Counted from the stretch's first letter, positions 20,074 to 29,358 are shown. The stretch: DNA of 64,000 nt from Pseudomonadota bacterium (GCA_018240595.1 JAFEFL010000054.1:1-64000); one strand, 5' to 3'. Translations and numbers: made by a program. Notes: generated by a model not told the origin, from the letters alone.

Positions 20074-20240
20074 TCGTTTGCACCTTCCCGGTTTATTTCA
20101 GCACCGTTGCAATCAAAGCGGAGTCTAAAGCCGCCCTGCTTGTCAAATTCGACTGTGGATGGACGTAGCCCCGCCGCGACGGCCGCCTTCAGCGCCTTCG
20201 TCACGTCTCGCTGCCGGAAATTGCAGTCACCACGGGGCAT
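20055..20240 (-). CDS. Small protein overlapping the integrase start (possible excisionase role)
   Basis: This 61-residue protein (MPRGDCNFRQRDVTKALKAA...) has a basic helix-rich N-terminal half and a short strand-like segment (PSTVEFDKQGGFRLRF). Similar small proteins commonly precede tyrosine integrase genes in rhizobial elements. The 19-base overlap with int suggests translational coupling. The place where an excisionase or directionality factor would be expected is occupied by this gene, but no recognisable Xis motif is present. Confidence 0.6.
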   Translation of the reverse strand: MPRGDCNFRQRDVTKALKAAVAAGLRPSTVEFDKQGGFRLRFDCNGAEINREGANEWDTAS

Positions 20241-20285
20241 ACCGCAGCTATAGCGGCCGACGAGCGGCTTGCAGATTTTTTCTGC

Positions 20286-20459
20286 TCAGGCAGCGGCTGC
20301 CTCGGGCCTAGCGGCCGACGCTGCATTATCCGCCTCAAGAACCGCCATTCTGAGGATATAGGCCAGCGATTCCTGGCCCTCCGCTTCCGCTAATCTCGCC
20401 AATTCCGCACTCATAGAGGCGAGATATTCGAGCGATCCGCTTTCAGTTGACTCCGCCAT
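20286..20459 (-). CDS. Small hypothetical protein
   Basis: Starting at the ATG at 20459, which has a strong GGGGGAGG ribosome site, the protein is 57 residues. An in-frame ATG 10 codons upstream lacks such a site. The sequence is helical and Ala/Glu-rich (SLEYLASMSAELARLAEAEG). No function can be assigned. It lies upstream of the integrase unit on the same strand. Confidence 0.55.
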   Translation of the reverse strand: MAESTESGSLEYLASMSAELARLAEAEGQESLAYILRMAVLEADNAASAARPEAAAA

Positions 20460-20561
20460 TGGCAAGCCTCCCCCAAAGCCGCTCGCCATTTAAGATTGCC
20501 ACACGATATTTTACAACCCTAGATACATTCCTTTATTGTTCTCTTTTTGTTCTCTCGGCGT

Positions 20562-20837
20562 ATGCGCTTGGTCGATTATCCCTTCGTCTTGGTCAGGTTC
20601 CGTTGCAACATCTGCAAGCGCGCGGGCCAATCGAGGCTCGCCCGGCTGGCCCACAAATACGGCTGCGAAGCCACCCTCGACGAAGTCGTCGAACGGATGA
20701 CGCGCGATTGCCCTTGGCGAAAGGACGGAGCTTTCGACAAGTCAGGCTGCGGCATCTACTGCCCTGATCTGCCACCTCGCCTGCCACCCAATCTGCCGCC
20801 TGGACTGTTGCGCCTCCGCGTCGTCAAAGGCCGTTAG
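20562..20837 (+). CDS. Small cysteine-rich hypothetical phage protein
   Basis: From the ATG at 20562 the protein is 91 residues: MRLVDYPFVLVRFRCNICKR, then RLARLAHKYGCEATLDEV, a CPWR segment and CGIYCPDL, ending in a proline-rich tail. The spaced cysteines suggest zinc binding. I recall similar proteins from alphaproteobacterial phages but know no function. It is the only plus-strand gene in the element and its last 14 bases overlap the end of the gene at 20824, so it probably has its own promoter. Confidence 0.7.
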   Translation: MRLVDYPFVLVRFRCNICKRAGQSRLARLAHKYGCEATLDEVVERMTRDCPWRKDGAFDKSGCGIYCPDLPPRLPPNLPPGLLRLRVVKGR

Positions 20838-21024
20838 CTTTCGGAGGCGGGTTACCGCATTCGATGCATGTGGCCCGGCCGGCATAAAGCCGGTGATTTG
20901 TCCGGCGCTCGCAGAAACCGCAGTAGCGTTCGAAGGGATGGCTCTCATTGCCATTCCCGTCGAGCTTATCAGCAGCCCACTGCAGGGCTGCCATCGCGTC
21001 ACCTTTCGGGGTGCCCTCAATCAT
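20824..21024 (-). CDS. Small zinc-ribbon protein
   Basis: This 66-residue protein carries two CxxC knuckles (YCGFCERRTNH and TCIECGNPPP), forming a probable zinc ribbon after a short helical N-terminus. Its ATG overlaps the stop of the upstream 357-residue gene (ATGA), so the two are translationally coupled. Function is unknown; DNA- or protein-binding is plausible. Confidence 0.7.
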   Translation of the reverse strand: MIEGTPKGDAMAALQWAADKLDGNGNESHPFERYCGFCERRTNHRLYAGRATCIECGNPPPKANGL

Positions 21025-22094
21025 GCGGCCATCGGCTGAGAAAGCGGCTCAAGGCGAGTTAATGTGTGCCACAACTTGTCCGGCCACTTGATCAAGAAAT
21101 ATCCAGTCTCAGAACGCCCCACGTGAAAACCGTCATCGGCGAATTTCAAATGGACCCTCAACGAAACTCCATCTTGTTGAACCCAATTATTTATCGTTGA
21201 CGCATTCACCCTCGAGAAAAAACGCCTCACCACCTCTGCCTCTTCAAGGAGGCCGTTACATTGATTGTGACAACCAGATAGAATTTTCGAGATCTTCTTC
21301 TTTTCGACTTCGGTCATGCTCCGCAAACTTTCAGCAATGTCGCCATCCGGATAGATTGCGAGCAAATTCTCCTTTCGATGGCTGAGATTCAAAGCCAATT
21401 TACGGGCTGCCGGATTCAGCGCGATGTGACCATCAACGCGACCGAAATCCCGGAACTCGGACGACATCGCAACGTCCATCTTTCCATCTGAACGCTGCAC
21501 AAGCCGCGGAGTACGAACAACATACCTCAGCATGCCGTCTTTCAATTCAGACCACAAATCAATCGCTAAGCGCTGTTCCAAATTCAGCACTAGTTCGCGC
21601 CGAATTTGGTCAATGGCGGCAACGATATCCAAATTGGCGTCTATCGTTCTTATATAGTCAGGAATCTTGGGCAGCCTGCTTAGCAGATACTCCGTGCTTC
21701 TCTGTTCCGCTATTTCCGATTCCAACAGCTCCATTGCAATTCTATAACCCTCTGGATCCAGCGTCTTATAACACTGGTCTCCTACACAACGAATGACCCC
21801 CTCATCCGGAAACCATGCGATTAGCCCCTGCTTAAAATACTTGGGCGTGGCGGGACTACAGCACGGGCAGAGAGCCCATTTTTCCCTGCGACGATGTGTC
21901 TTGGGCAACGAATACTTGCCCAGAAATGTAACCCGACCGCCTTTCGGAGGTTTTGTATGGGTATGTCCCCACCAGAGGTGAGGGGTGCCGAATTGCTTTA
22001 TGTATTCTCTTATCAGCTTAACGAGCCCGATGTCTGGCCTCTCAAAGTAATCGGCCTTGACAGCGGGCCCAGGAATCTGGCCGTCTCCGCTCAT
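21021..22094 (-). CDS. Hypothetical element protein with zinc-binding cysteine cluster
   Basis: The ATG at 22094 follows a near-perfect AAGGAGGT ribosome site with 8-base spacing, giving 357 residues. Near residues 75-110 is a cysteine set, CPCC ... CVGDQC, spaced somewhat like primase-type zinc ribbons. The rest is helical (EGYRIAMELLESEIAEQRST; IVAAIDQIRRELVLNLEQRL) without a motif I recognise. I see no TOPRIM or polymerase signature, so a primase call is not justified. It is AT-richer than host genes and is coupled to the small zinc-ribbon gene downstream. Confidence 0.65.
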   Translation of the reverse strand: MSGDGQIPGPAVKADYFERPDIGLVKLIREYIKQFGTPHLWWGHTHTKPPKGGRVTFLGKYSLPKTHRRREKWALCPCCSPATPKYFKQGLIAWFPDEGVIRCVGDQCYKTLDPEGYRIAMELLESEIAEQRSTEYLLSRLPKIPDYIRTIDANLDIVAAIDQIRRELVLNLEQRLAIDLWSELKDGMLRYVVRTPRLVQRSDGKMDVAMSSEFRDFGRVDGHIALNPAARKLALNLSHRKENLLAIYPDGDIAESLRSMTEVEKKKISKILSGCHNQCNGLLEEAEVVRRFFSRVNASTINNWVQQDGVSLRVHLKFADDGFHVGRSETGYFLIKWPDKLWHTLTRLEPLSQPMAA

Positions 22095-22243
22095 TGGCAA
22101 TAACCTCCTTAAATTATAAACAGAAAGCGGCCGGATCGGATCCGACTCAGCCGCACAGATTCATAGATTCGCACCGGCTTGTCACTGGCCTTAGTCAATG
22201 ACGACCCGCGTTTTCCCGGGGCGAGTTAAGTGTCGTGGTGAGG

Positions 22244-22414
22244 CTAATCCTCTCTACCCTTCACTGCTTCCGGCCAAACATGCCCAAACTCACCCAAAGC
22301 AATCTTGACCTGATCTGCAGTTACACGACCGGCAAAGGGACACGGCTCTAAAGCTGCGACTTTCGCGGCGAGAGCTTCGAACGTGTCATTAGGGAGATAA
22401 ATCGCCTGCGTCAT
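22244..22414 (-). CDS. Small hypothetical protein
   Basis: From the ATG at 22414 the product is 56 residues (MTQAIYLPNDTFEALAAKVA...), preceded by a GGGG-type ribosome site. The frame stays open to a GTG at 22492, which would add 26 residues without a ribosome site. It has a single helix-strand pattern and no recognisable family. The 149-base gap downstream (22095-22243) holds a G/C-rich inverted sequence around TCGGATCCGA. Confidence 0.45.
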   Translation of the reverse strand: MTQAIYLPNDTFEALAAKVAALEPCPFAGRVTADQVKIALGEFGHVWPEAVKGRED

Positions 22415-22510
22415 TGATATGCCCCGAAGCGCGTCATTGCGCGGAGACATAGATTCAGTACGCGGCGATTTGGTCAATACATCAACAAACACTGATCTCG
22501 CGCGTCAAGA

Positions 22511-24337
22511 TCAAGCGCGAACACCTTTTTTGGCATAAGGCGAGATATAGAGCTTCGTCATTGTCATCCAGCGCGCCCTCGAAAAGGGAGATTGCTCAGT
22601 GTTAGCTTTATGCAATAACGCCGCTTCTACGCGCTGCAGCCATTGCTGCTCCTTCTCAAGAACGCGACCAATGTTTGAGTGATGATATCGTCCGCTTATG
22701 GCTAATAACGAAGACCGCTGTCGCTCCGCGTCTAGCGAACTCAACGCATCGATGAAGGCATCAACGTCCATATAAGCCAAAATTGGGTAACTAATATAAT
22801 CCCCTTCAAAGCCATTAATGAACATAACGTTGCGCTTAAATTTATCTGGATTGTTCATCATCGATTGCAAGAGACCGAGCGCCTTTTCTGGCAAGGACTT
22901 TTCGAATACGCGCTTGGCATTCTCATCCCAATAGGATGCGAGCTCTCGCATAGCTCCTTCATCCCACTTGTAGATGCCGTACCCTCCGTAACTCCCAAAA
23001 TGGTCGTCAGCCGGTTCAGGCGTCCCCGACAGTCTGTTCAATTCTACAAGCTTAGCGATGTACGCTTTGCCGCGAGTTACCAGTTCATCCCAAGATTCGG
23101 GGATTATTCCGCTATCCGAAAGCCAGTGAAACACCCCGTAGACCTGCAGGACCTCATTCCGATGTGTGTACTGATGGCTCGCCAATTCTTCTTCGACTGC
23201 TTTGAGTGACTTCTCAAACAGTTCGTTAGAGATATCCATCCAGCGCCATAAAGCAACCCACGCCGGGACCTTGGCTACCGATGCGAACGCAATAGATTTT
23301 GAAAATGCCGCATCTATCGTTGCAGAGTTTGCAACTCCCTCAACCAAGACTTCTCTAAGAAGCGTCCCAGAAATCTTGTTCTCCTCCAATCCGGCTATTT
23401 CACCGTATTTCCCGTATAAACGTGATATGGGATTTGGCGGCGATTGTCCGTCTTGCTTTGAGGCGCCGTACACGGCTTCAATAATGCGGGTTTCAAGGTC
23501 TCGAGCCGCCAGATTTCCCGCTTTATACTCAAGTGCAAACGCAATGAATGAAAAAAGAACGTCCCGACCGCCAGACTCATGCCGACGATATTTTTCGTCG
23601 GCGGCCTTCCATATTCGTTCGAAGTCAAACAACGAATGTTGCAGCAATCGAAGGTTATCAAGCCCAGACAGTCCAAATATTTCGGCGATTCTTTGCTTGT
23701 TGCTCTCAATTAGTTCTTTTGCGTCAGCGAAGACGATTTCTCGGCAAAAAGCAGAGAACGCCTTGTCGAATTCCGGATGAACCAACAGCGTTCTGCCAAT
23801 GACTTTCTCCTTTTTTCGTTTGTAATCATCCTTGTCGATTTCTTCTTCATTTGCGATAATTACGACCTTCATCCCCATATGCTCGACGAAGTCGTTTATA
23901 TAACCCAGTACGGCGGTCGTACCGACAGCCGCGCGTTCCAAATCGTCAAATACTATTAGATCGACCTCCGGAAGCTTAAGGACGTCATCAATCTTGATCT
24001 CGGAAACCCCGCTAAGTCCAAATTTTGTGAGGAGAGGCTTCGCGAGTTTTGCGCCTATTTTTGTTACCCTCCCCTTCATTCCGCTGATTGTCGGGTAGGC
24101 GGATTCAAATAACGCCGACGTTATATCGTCGGCATGCGACACGCCGTAAAGGCTCACGTAATGAACCTTTTTACCGCTCTGCTTAAGGTCTGCGATTACA
24201 TCTTCAATGAGGCGTGTTTTTCCTACTCCCCATTTGCCATTGAGCATTACGGCATAATATGGCGCACTCGGAAGTGCGATGAAGTAGCGGAGAAACGCTT
24301 TGATGTGAGCGTTTGGTTCGTGCGGGACATCAGCCAT
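22511..24337 (-). CDS. KAP-type P-loop NTPase (candidate phage-exclusion or defence protein)
   Basis: This 608-residue protein has Walker A GKWGVGKT at residues 34-41 and a Walker B-type VDLIVFDDLERA at about 125-136, the combination seen in KAP family NTPases. About 460 C-terminal residues are helical with no recognised effector domain and no clear membrane segment. A GGAG ribosome site precedes the ATG. The gene is clearly AT-richer than host genes and stands alone between early genes and the replication initiator. KAP members include PifA, which excludes phage T7; a similar role here is inference. Confidence 0.8.
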   Translation of the reverse strand: MADVPHEPNAHIKAFLRYFIALPSAPYYAVMLNGKWGVGKTRLIEDVIADLKQSGKKVHYVSLYGVSHADDITSALFESAYPTISGMKGRVTKIGAKLAKPLLTKFGLSGVSEIKIDDVLKLPEVDLIVFDDLERAAVGTTAVLGYINDFVEHMGMKVVIIANEEEIDKDDYKRKKEKVIGRTLLVHPEFDKAFSAFCREIVFADAKELIESNKQRIAEIFGLSGLDNLRLLQHSLFDFERIWKAADEKYRRHESGGRDVLFSFIAFALEYKAGNLAARDLETRIIEAVYGASKQDGQSPPNPISRLYGKYGEIAGLEENKISGTLLREVLVEGVANSATIDAAFSKSIAFASVAKVPAWVALWRWMDISNELFEKSLKAVEEELASHQYTHRNEVLQVYGVFHWLSDSGIIPESWDELVTRGKAYIAKLVELNRLSGTPEPADDHFGSYGGYGIYKWDEGAMRELASYWDENAKRVFEKSLPEKALGLLQSMMNNPDKFKRNVMFINGFEGDYISYPILAYMDVDAFIDALSSLDAERQRSSLLAISGRYHHSNIGRVLEKEQQWLQRVEAALLHKANTEQSPFSRARWMTMTKLYISPYAKKGVRA

Positions 24338-24366
24338 GAGCTTTTCTCCGTTTCGATTTTATACTT

Positions 24367-25263
24367 CTATGGAACGCTTCGTCGCTTGAGCAGCGCCCAC
24401 CGGCAAGCTGTGAACAGCTTGCGCGAAAGTTTTCCAAGCTCATCGCTTTTGTATACTGGGGCATCTGTGAAATCAGTGGGCCAGTAGGCGGGGCGAAGAC
24501 TGACTCTTACGCGCGGATCAGCGCGGTCAAGCGCCTTGACAGCATAACTAAGCCAGCCGTGGTCCGGCGCTTCATTGAATGCGATTTGACGTTGGTTCTG
24601 CACCATCCAGACTCCACCCGCCATTTTCAGTGCGCTTTTCACCAATTCAAGATCGTTATGGCCTATAAGCGCATAGCCGTGGAAATGCAGGCGACGCGGC
24701 CCTTCCGGCTGGGCCTCCTCTCCGCACATCACAATTGGCACTTTTCGGCCAAGAGCCTCGGTTAGCCGCCTATTGATTCGCTTAGCAATCCACTCACACG
24801 GCTTTCTCTGGCTCTTAGCCACTGCCTCTATGTCGTGGCGTAGGTTCAGGGTGAAGGCATGAACTTCGCCCATGAGCGTCATTGCCCAATAGGCGAATTC
24901 AAGCTTCAGGATCGGGTGTGCGTTTTCCCACGACACCGGGTGACGGGCCTTGGCGAATAGCGGCGGGTGACGCTTTCTGTATTCACGCCACCACAATGGA
25001 TATGCGGGCTTCTGACTCGCGATGGGTGCCTTAGGTGACGCGCTATAGGGTGACATGGGAGGAATGCAAGGTGTGGGGTGCCCTACTGAAGCGGCACCCT
25101 TAGCGAGCACATCGTCGAGAATGCCTAACTCGATGACCTGACTCATGAAATCGGCCGCGGCGGCGACCGATTTGCGCTTCGGAAATTTTACTTTTTTGGA
25201 TTTCGTATTCGCGAGCCGCGCCAAACACGGAGAGGCAGCTAGCGACGTGCTATAATAGTTCAT
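24367..25263 (-). CDS. HUH-endonuclease replication initiator candidate
   Basis: The ATG at 25263 gives 298 residues; a TTG at 25323 is a weaker choice. Three ordered motifs match rolling-circle initiators: motif 1-like AFTLNL (136-141), the HUH core LHFHG with H193 and H195, and YAVK with Tyr240 and Lys243 as a single-Tyr YxxK motif. Helix-rich sequence lies between motifs (WIAKRINRRLTEALGRKVPI). Such proteins nick one strand at an origin and start replication. The gene follows the tape measure on the same strand. The family call rests on motif pattern and should be confirmed structurally. Confidence 0.65.
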   Translation of the reverse strand: MNYYSTSLAASPCLARLANTKSKKVKFPKRKSVAAAADFMSQVIELGILDDVLAKGAASVGHPTPCIPPMSPYSASPKAPIASQKPAYPLWWREYRKRHPPLFAKARHPVSWENAHPILKLEFAYWAMTLMGEVHAFTLNLRHDIEAVAKSQRKPCEWIAKRINRRLTEALGRKVPIVMCGEEAQPEGPRRLHFHGYALIGHNDLELVKSALKMAGGVWMVQNQRQIAFNEAPDHGWLSYAVKALDRADPRVRVSLRPAYWPTDFTDAPVYKSDELGKLSRKLFTACRWALLKRRSVP

Positions 25264-25362
25264 GTGATCGATCCCAGAAGCTCGGTTACAACTCCTCGTC
25301 CCCTTGGCTTCGGGTGGAGCCAAGGGGACAACTCATGCAGCTATAGCGCTCAGAGCGCGCTC

Positions 25363-27384
25363 TTACCGGCGGCGACCGCTAGAAATGAGTCCGCCGGGCC
25401 GCATTTGCCGATTGATCTCTTTCGCCACCAGCGACTCCGCTACTCCCTGAAGCTGCCCGGTGATCTTTTCAGCCAGGTCTTGGTTCTGCTGGGGCGTCCC
25501 CGCGCTACCGTTGACCGTGACGCTGATATTCTGGGTCACCGCTCCCAAAGCCTTCTCAGCGATCGAATGCGGACCTACGGGCCCGCCGGCGGCAAAGCGC
25601 GCCACAGGCACGCCGCGATTGATTGCCTCCAGAAGGCCCCGGTGCTTCGCGGTCGCTGTCGCGTTGATAACGAACTCGCCATTGGAGAGGCGCGCCGGGA
25701 TGCTGTCCGAACGAGGGCCGCCCGGGCCGCTGATATAGCCGCCGTCCGCCTTGCCGGTCAGAAGGCCTCCCACAGCCCCTAGGAGGCCTCCGGTGCCTCC
25801 TGAGGCTCCGGAGGCCACCCCGAAGATGCCCGCAAGCGGCCCCTGCCCCAGCAAAGCGGCCTGCAAGGCCGCCCGCTTGATCATCTGGAGTGCAGAAGCC
25901 ACGACGTCGCTCAGCTTGGCGGACGAATCCCCCAGCTTGTCGAAGAAATCCACAGCGAGCCCGCCGCTGAATTGCAGCACGTCATTGAAGCCCTTCCAGC
26001 TTTCTTGGGCCTGCCGCTGCCTCTGCGAGGCTGCCTGCATGGCGTCGGCAAGCTGGTTGATCTTTTGCCGCTGCTCATCGGTGACGGCCGTATTTTGGCG
26101 GCCCGCTTCTGCATTGGCTCGCTGCGCTGCCTCTTCAAGCTCGGCAACGGTCCGCAGCCGCTGGTGCGCCTCTTCATTGAGGCCCACCGCCGCAGTGTCC
26201 GCGTCAACAAGGGCGATCCGTTTGCGCGACTGGTCTAGCGCCCGGTCAAAAGAATTCTTCTCTTGTCCATCAGAAGGGCTTTTGGGGATGACCGTAGCCG
26301 GGCCGGTCGGCGCCGGACTGGCCGCTGCTCCAATCGTCTTGAATGCCTGGAGCCGGTTGCGCTCCCGCAGGGCCTCGTTGAGCCGCTGCAATTCTTTTTC
26401 CCAACTCGGGTCAACGGGCGACCCTTTGCTCTTCGCCAGTGAAATCGCCTGCGAAAGCTCTTTAGCGCTCAACTCTATGTTTGATGTGAGCTTATCGGCA
26501 ATCACCGCCTGCCCGGCCTTGTTGCCCAGCCCCTCAATAATCTCAATAGCCTTCTCCGCCAGCTTTTCGAGTAAGGGGATGATCTCGGCCGCGCTCGCCT
26601 TGAATTGAGCGCTCCATTTCGTTGATGCGCGGGTCCATTCACGGTCGAAGTCTTGCGCCTTCTGAATGATCCGCGCATCGACGACTGCGCCCGCGTCCCG
26701 CGCCTCGTCAGCGAGCTTGTTGAAAGCAGGAGCTCCACCTTCAAGCGCGCGGACCCAATCACGGCTGAGACCCGACATTTCCGCGATTTTGATTTTGTCC
26801 TGCTCAGTGGCGGCACTTCGGATTAGGTCTGCGGTCTTCGCCAGCGCTTGATTGACGGACAAGACTTTGCCTTGCCGGTCTACAAGCTCAACGTTGTTCG
26901 CTTTGAACAGACGACCAAGATCGTTTTCGTTACGCTTCGCATCGTTCAGTAACGCGGCGAAGCCTTCGATCCCGGATGAAAACGCTTCATCCGAGACGCC
27001 GCCACTATTCGCAGCGAACTTAATTCCTTGAAACGTGTCAGTATCGAGTTGGACCCGCTTTGCTAGGCCCGCCATCTTGACCAGCTCGGCATTGATCTTA
27101 ACGGCGGTCGCCAGCAAGGCGCCCGCGCCGACGCCGCCCAAGATCCCAGCGGGACCGCCGAACGGCCCGGCAAGCGTCTGCAATAGCTTTGAGACGGACG
27201 ACGCGGCATCGCCCATATCTTGCCGGATACGGCCGGACGCGCGGCGGCCCCGCGCCTCGATGGATGACCAATTGTCATTCGCGGTCTTGTTGGCTCGTTG
27301 AAACGCCTTTTCGAAGTCGTTAATTCGCGCCTCAAGCTGGACGATCAATTGCTCGGTATCGGTCGCAGGCATAGTGATTACCAC
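25363..27384 (-). CDS. Phage tail tape measure protein
   Basis: This 673-residue protein shows tape-measure design: N-terminal coiled region (LEARINDFEKAFQRANKTAN), a hydrophobic GGPAGILGGVGAGALLATAV stretch, long helical repeats with many Gln/Ala, and a Gly-rich segment followed by a C-terminal ISVTVNGSAGTPQQNQ tail typical of lambda-like siphophage proteins. It would fix tail length and sits between TerL and the HUH gene. A GTG start at 27384 overlaps the TerL stop; an ATG at 27372 is an alternative. No tube gene is adjacent, which is unusual. Confidence 0.85.
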   Translation of the reverse strand: MVITMPATDTEQLIVQLEARINDFEKAFQRANKTANDNWSSIEARGRRASGRIRQDMGDAASSVSKLLQTLAGPFGGPAGILGGVGAGALLATAVKINAELVKMAGLAKRVQLDTDTFQGIKFAANSGGVSDEAFSSGIEGFAALLNDAKRNENDLGRLFKANNVELVDRQGKVLSVNQALAKTADLIRSAATEQDKIKIAEMSGLSRDWVRALEGGAPAFNKLADEARDAGAVVDARIIQKAQDFDREWTRASTKWSAQFKASAAEIIPLLEKLAEKAIEIIEGLGNKAGQAVIADKLTSNIELSAKELSQAISLAKSKGSPVDPSWEKELQRLNEALRERNRLQAFKTIGAAASPAPTGPATVIPKSPSDGQEKNSFDRALDQSRKRIALVDADTAAVGLNEEAHQRLRTVAELEEAAQRANAEAGRQNTAVTDEQRQKINQLADAMQAASQRQRQAQESWKGFNDVLQFSGGLAVDFFDKLGDSSAKLSDVVASALQMIKRAALQAALLGQGPLAGIFGVASGASGGTGGLLGAVGGLLTGKADGGYISGPGGPRSDSIPARLSNGEFVINATATAKHRGLLEAINRGVPVARFAAGGPVGPHSIAEKALGAVTQNISVTVNGSAGTPQQNQDLAEKITGQLQGVAESLVAKEINRQMRPGGLISSGRRR

Positions 27385-28985
27385 GCTAGATCAGCGGCAC
27401 TAATCGCCGCGTTGTTGAGAAAACTGGTTTCGGACGATCCGCTCGCTGCACGGCATACGGCCATGGCGGTCGCCACGGCGCCATCAATGCAAAGATGCCG
27501 CAACCCCTTCGCAAGCCGCACCTTGTGGCCGTACGTGTTGGTTTGGACTTCGACGTTTTCGAAATTCCAGCGAAGGATCGGGTGGCCGCCATGTTGAAGC
27601 TTGCGGCCCACAATGGCGCGCTCAAGCTCCGTGATAGCTGGCATCATCGTGAGTGCGCCTTGGCGCATTTCGACGGCCGGGAAGCCATCGTCTAGAAGGT
27701 TGTTCAAGACGTTGCGGGCTAGCGCCGGATCGAAAGCGATTTCCTGTACATCGTATTCAGCGCAAAGGTCACGGATCGTCGCCTCAACCGCGCGAAAATC
27801 CACGACATTGCCGGGTGTGGGCTTGATCAGCCCCTCCTTCGCCCAGCGGACATAAGGCGCGCCGGATTGAGATTCGCGCTCGCTAAGATTTTCAGCGGGG
27901 CAAAAGAACCACGGCCATACGATGAACCCGTCATCATCTTTCCAAGCCGACACGACAACCGTAAGATCGCCGCTACTCGACAGGTCCACGCCCAGCCAGC
28001 ATGGGCGGTCCTTTAGGTCGCCCAAATCAACCGGGGCGCTTCCCTCGTCATAGACCGTCATTTCGACAAACGGGTTTGTCGACTGGTCGCGCCACATATT
28101 CAGATGATACTGCTTGAAGTCTTCGCGATCTCCGGGGCGGTCTTTGGCTTCCAGAGCAAGCCGCTGAAGCCCCTCTATTGACGGGTAGCCGTGAGCAAGG
28201 CCGGGATTGACGGCATACCAAAGCGCTTCATCTTGCCAGTCTGCATTAGCATCCGGTTCGAATAAGATCGGCAGGAATGCCGGATTGACGATCTTACCAC
28301 GGGCCACCTTGCGGGCGTAGGCGACAAGCTCATAAGCCAGGTTTTCTTGACCCTTGCCCGCTGTGGTCGCAATGATCAGCAGCGAGCCCTTTGTCTTGGG
28401 CAAACCGGACCGGATTGCGCCCCAAAGATCACTCTTCTTGTGAGCATGAAGTTCATCGACGAAGGCAAACGTGGGCGTTCGCCCGTGCTGAGTTTCAGCG
28501 TCAGACGATAGAGTTTCGAGAAACGTTCCGTCCGACTTCAGCGTGATGCGCTTCGTCGAGTTGACGGCATCAGACACTTTGACGGCCGCATTGACACGCT
28601 TGTCTGCACGGGCGATGGAAAGCGCCTCCCGGAAGCCAATGCCCGCTTGCTTCTTGTCTGCGGCGGCAAAGACCACTTCGCCGCCCGGCAATCGCTCCGG
28701 GCCAATAGTGTGCAAGAGCGCTAACGCCGCCGCGAGACTCGTTTTTCGGTTGCCGCGCGGCAGAAGCAGCATGACAGTTTCGACGATCCGCCGCCCGTCG
28801 TCATGGCGCGGCCCATAGATGCGCCGGACGATGCGCTCTTGCCATGGGTCCAATTGAAATGGATGACCGCGTGCCGGGTTCTTGGGATGCTTAAGCCGCC
28901 GAAGAAACTCCACGGCACGCTCGCCATACCCGAAGGGGTCCGGAATTTCGCTGTTATCGAAGATCCAAGGGACTATCGGTTTCAT
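27378..28985 (-). CDS. Terminase large subunit (HK97/Terminase_1 type)
   Basis: The 535-residue protein is a complete packaging motor. The ATPase has a P-loop variant LPRGNRKT at residues 75-82 and Walker B FAFVDE at 173-178, with the coupling ATTAGKG motif near 207. The nuclease domain has acidic residues D334 (GVDLSSSGD), D419 (FDPA) and D501 (CIDGAVATA). It would cut concatemeric DNA and translocate it through the portal. Its start overlaps the small-subunit gene by 32 bases. Confidence 0.96.
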   Translation of the reverse strand: MKPIVPWIFDNSEIPDPFGYGERAVEFLRRLKHPKNPARGHPFQLDPWQERIVRRIYGPRHDDGRRIVETVMLLLPRGNRKTSLAAALALLHTIGPERLPGGEVVFAAADKKQAGIGFREALSIARADKRVNAAVKVSDAVNSTKRITLKSDGTFLETLSSDAETQHGRTPTFAFVDELHAHKKSDLWGAIRSGLPKTKGSLLIIATTAGKGQENLAYELVAYARKVARGKIVNPAFLPILFEPDANADWQDEALWYAVNPGLAHGYPSIEGLQRLALEAKDRPGDREDFKQYHLNMWRDQSTNPFVEMTVYDEGSAPVDLGDLKDRPCWLGVDLSSSGDLTVVVSAWKDDDGFIVWPWFFCPAENLSERESQSGAPYVRWAKEGLIKPTPGNVVDFRAVEATIRDLCAEYDVQEIAFDPALARNVLNNLLDDGFPAVEMRQGALTMMPAITELERAIVGRKLQHGGHPILRWNFENVEVQTNTYGHKVRLAKGLRHLCIDGAVATAMAVCRAASGSSETSFLNNAAISAADLAW

Positions 28986-29358
28986 CGTCTTCGAGGTCGC
29001 GAATTGCGGGACGGGAACGGGACACGGGAGTTAAACCAAGCTCTGCGGCGAGCCGCAGAGAGCGGGACATTGCGTCCGCTTGCAGCCGCACGGCCGGATT
29101 AGCGCGCGGTCCTTTGTCCGTCTGGATGACTAGGCCCTCACTTTTGATGGCGCGATCAAGTTGCCGGATTTGCCCAATGGCGATGCAGTAGTTTTCGACG
29201 CTGCCCATATCGGCAGTCGTTAGAATACGGCGCTCGGTCAAGAGCGGCATGATACGCCGCCACTCGGCCCGGGCGTCCTTTGAAAGCCAGGTCGGCGCGT
29301 TCGGCACGTCACCGATGGCGTCCCGGTCCGCACTCAATTGCGGCTTGGTGCCTTTCAT
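28954..29358 (-). CDS. Terminase small subunit, P27 family
   Basis: This 134-residue protein matches P27-type small terminases: PTWLSKDARAEWRRIMPLL, ILTTADMGSVENYCIAIGQ and a C-terminal AAELGLTPVSRSR segment. It recognises packaging sites and positions TerL. It overlaps TerL downstream and, by 4 bases, the head-tail adaptor gene upstream, indicating tight translational coupling. Confidence 0.92.
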   Translation of the reverse strand: MKGTKPQLSADRDAIGDVPNAPTWLSKDARAEWRRIMPLLTERRILTTADMGSVENYCIAIGQIRQLDRAIKSEGLVIQTDKGPRANPAVRLQADAMSRSLRLAAELGLTPVSRSRPAIRDLEDDETDSPLDLR

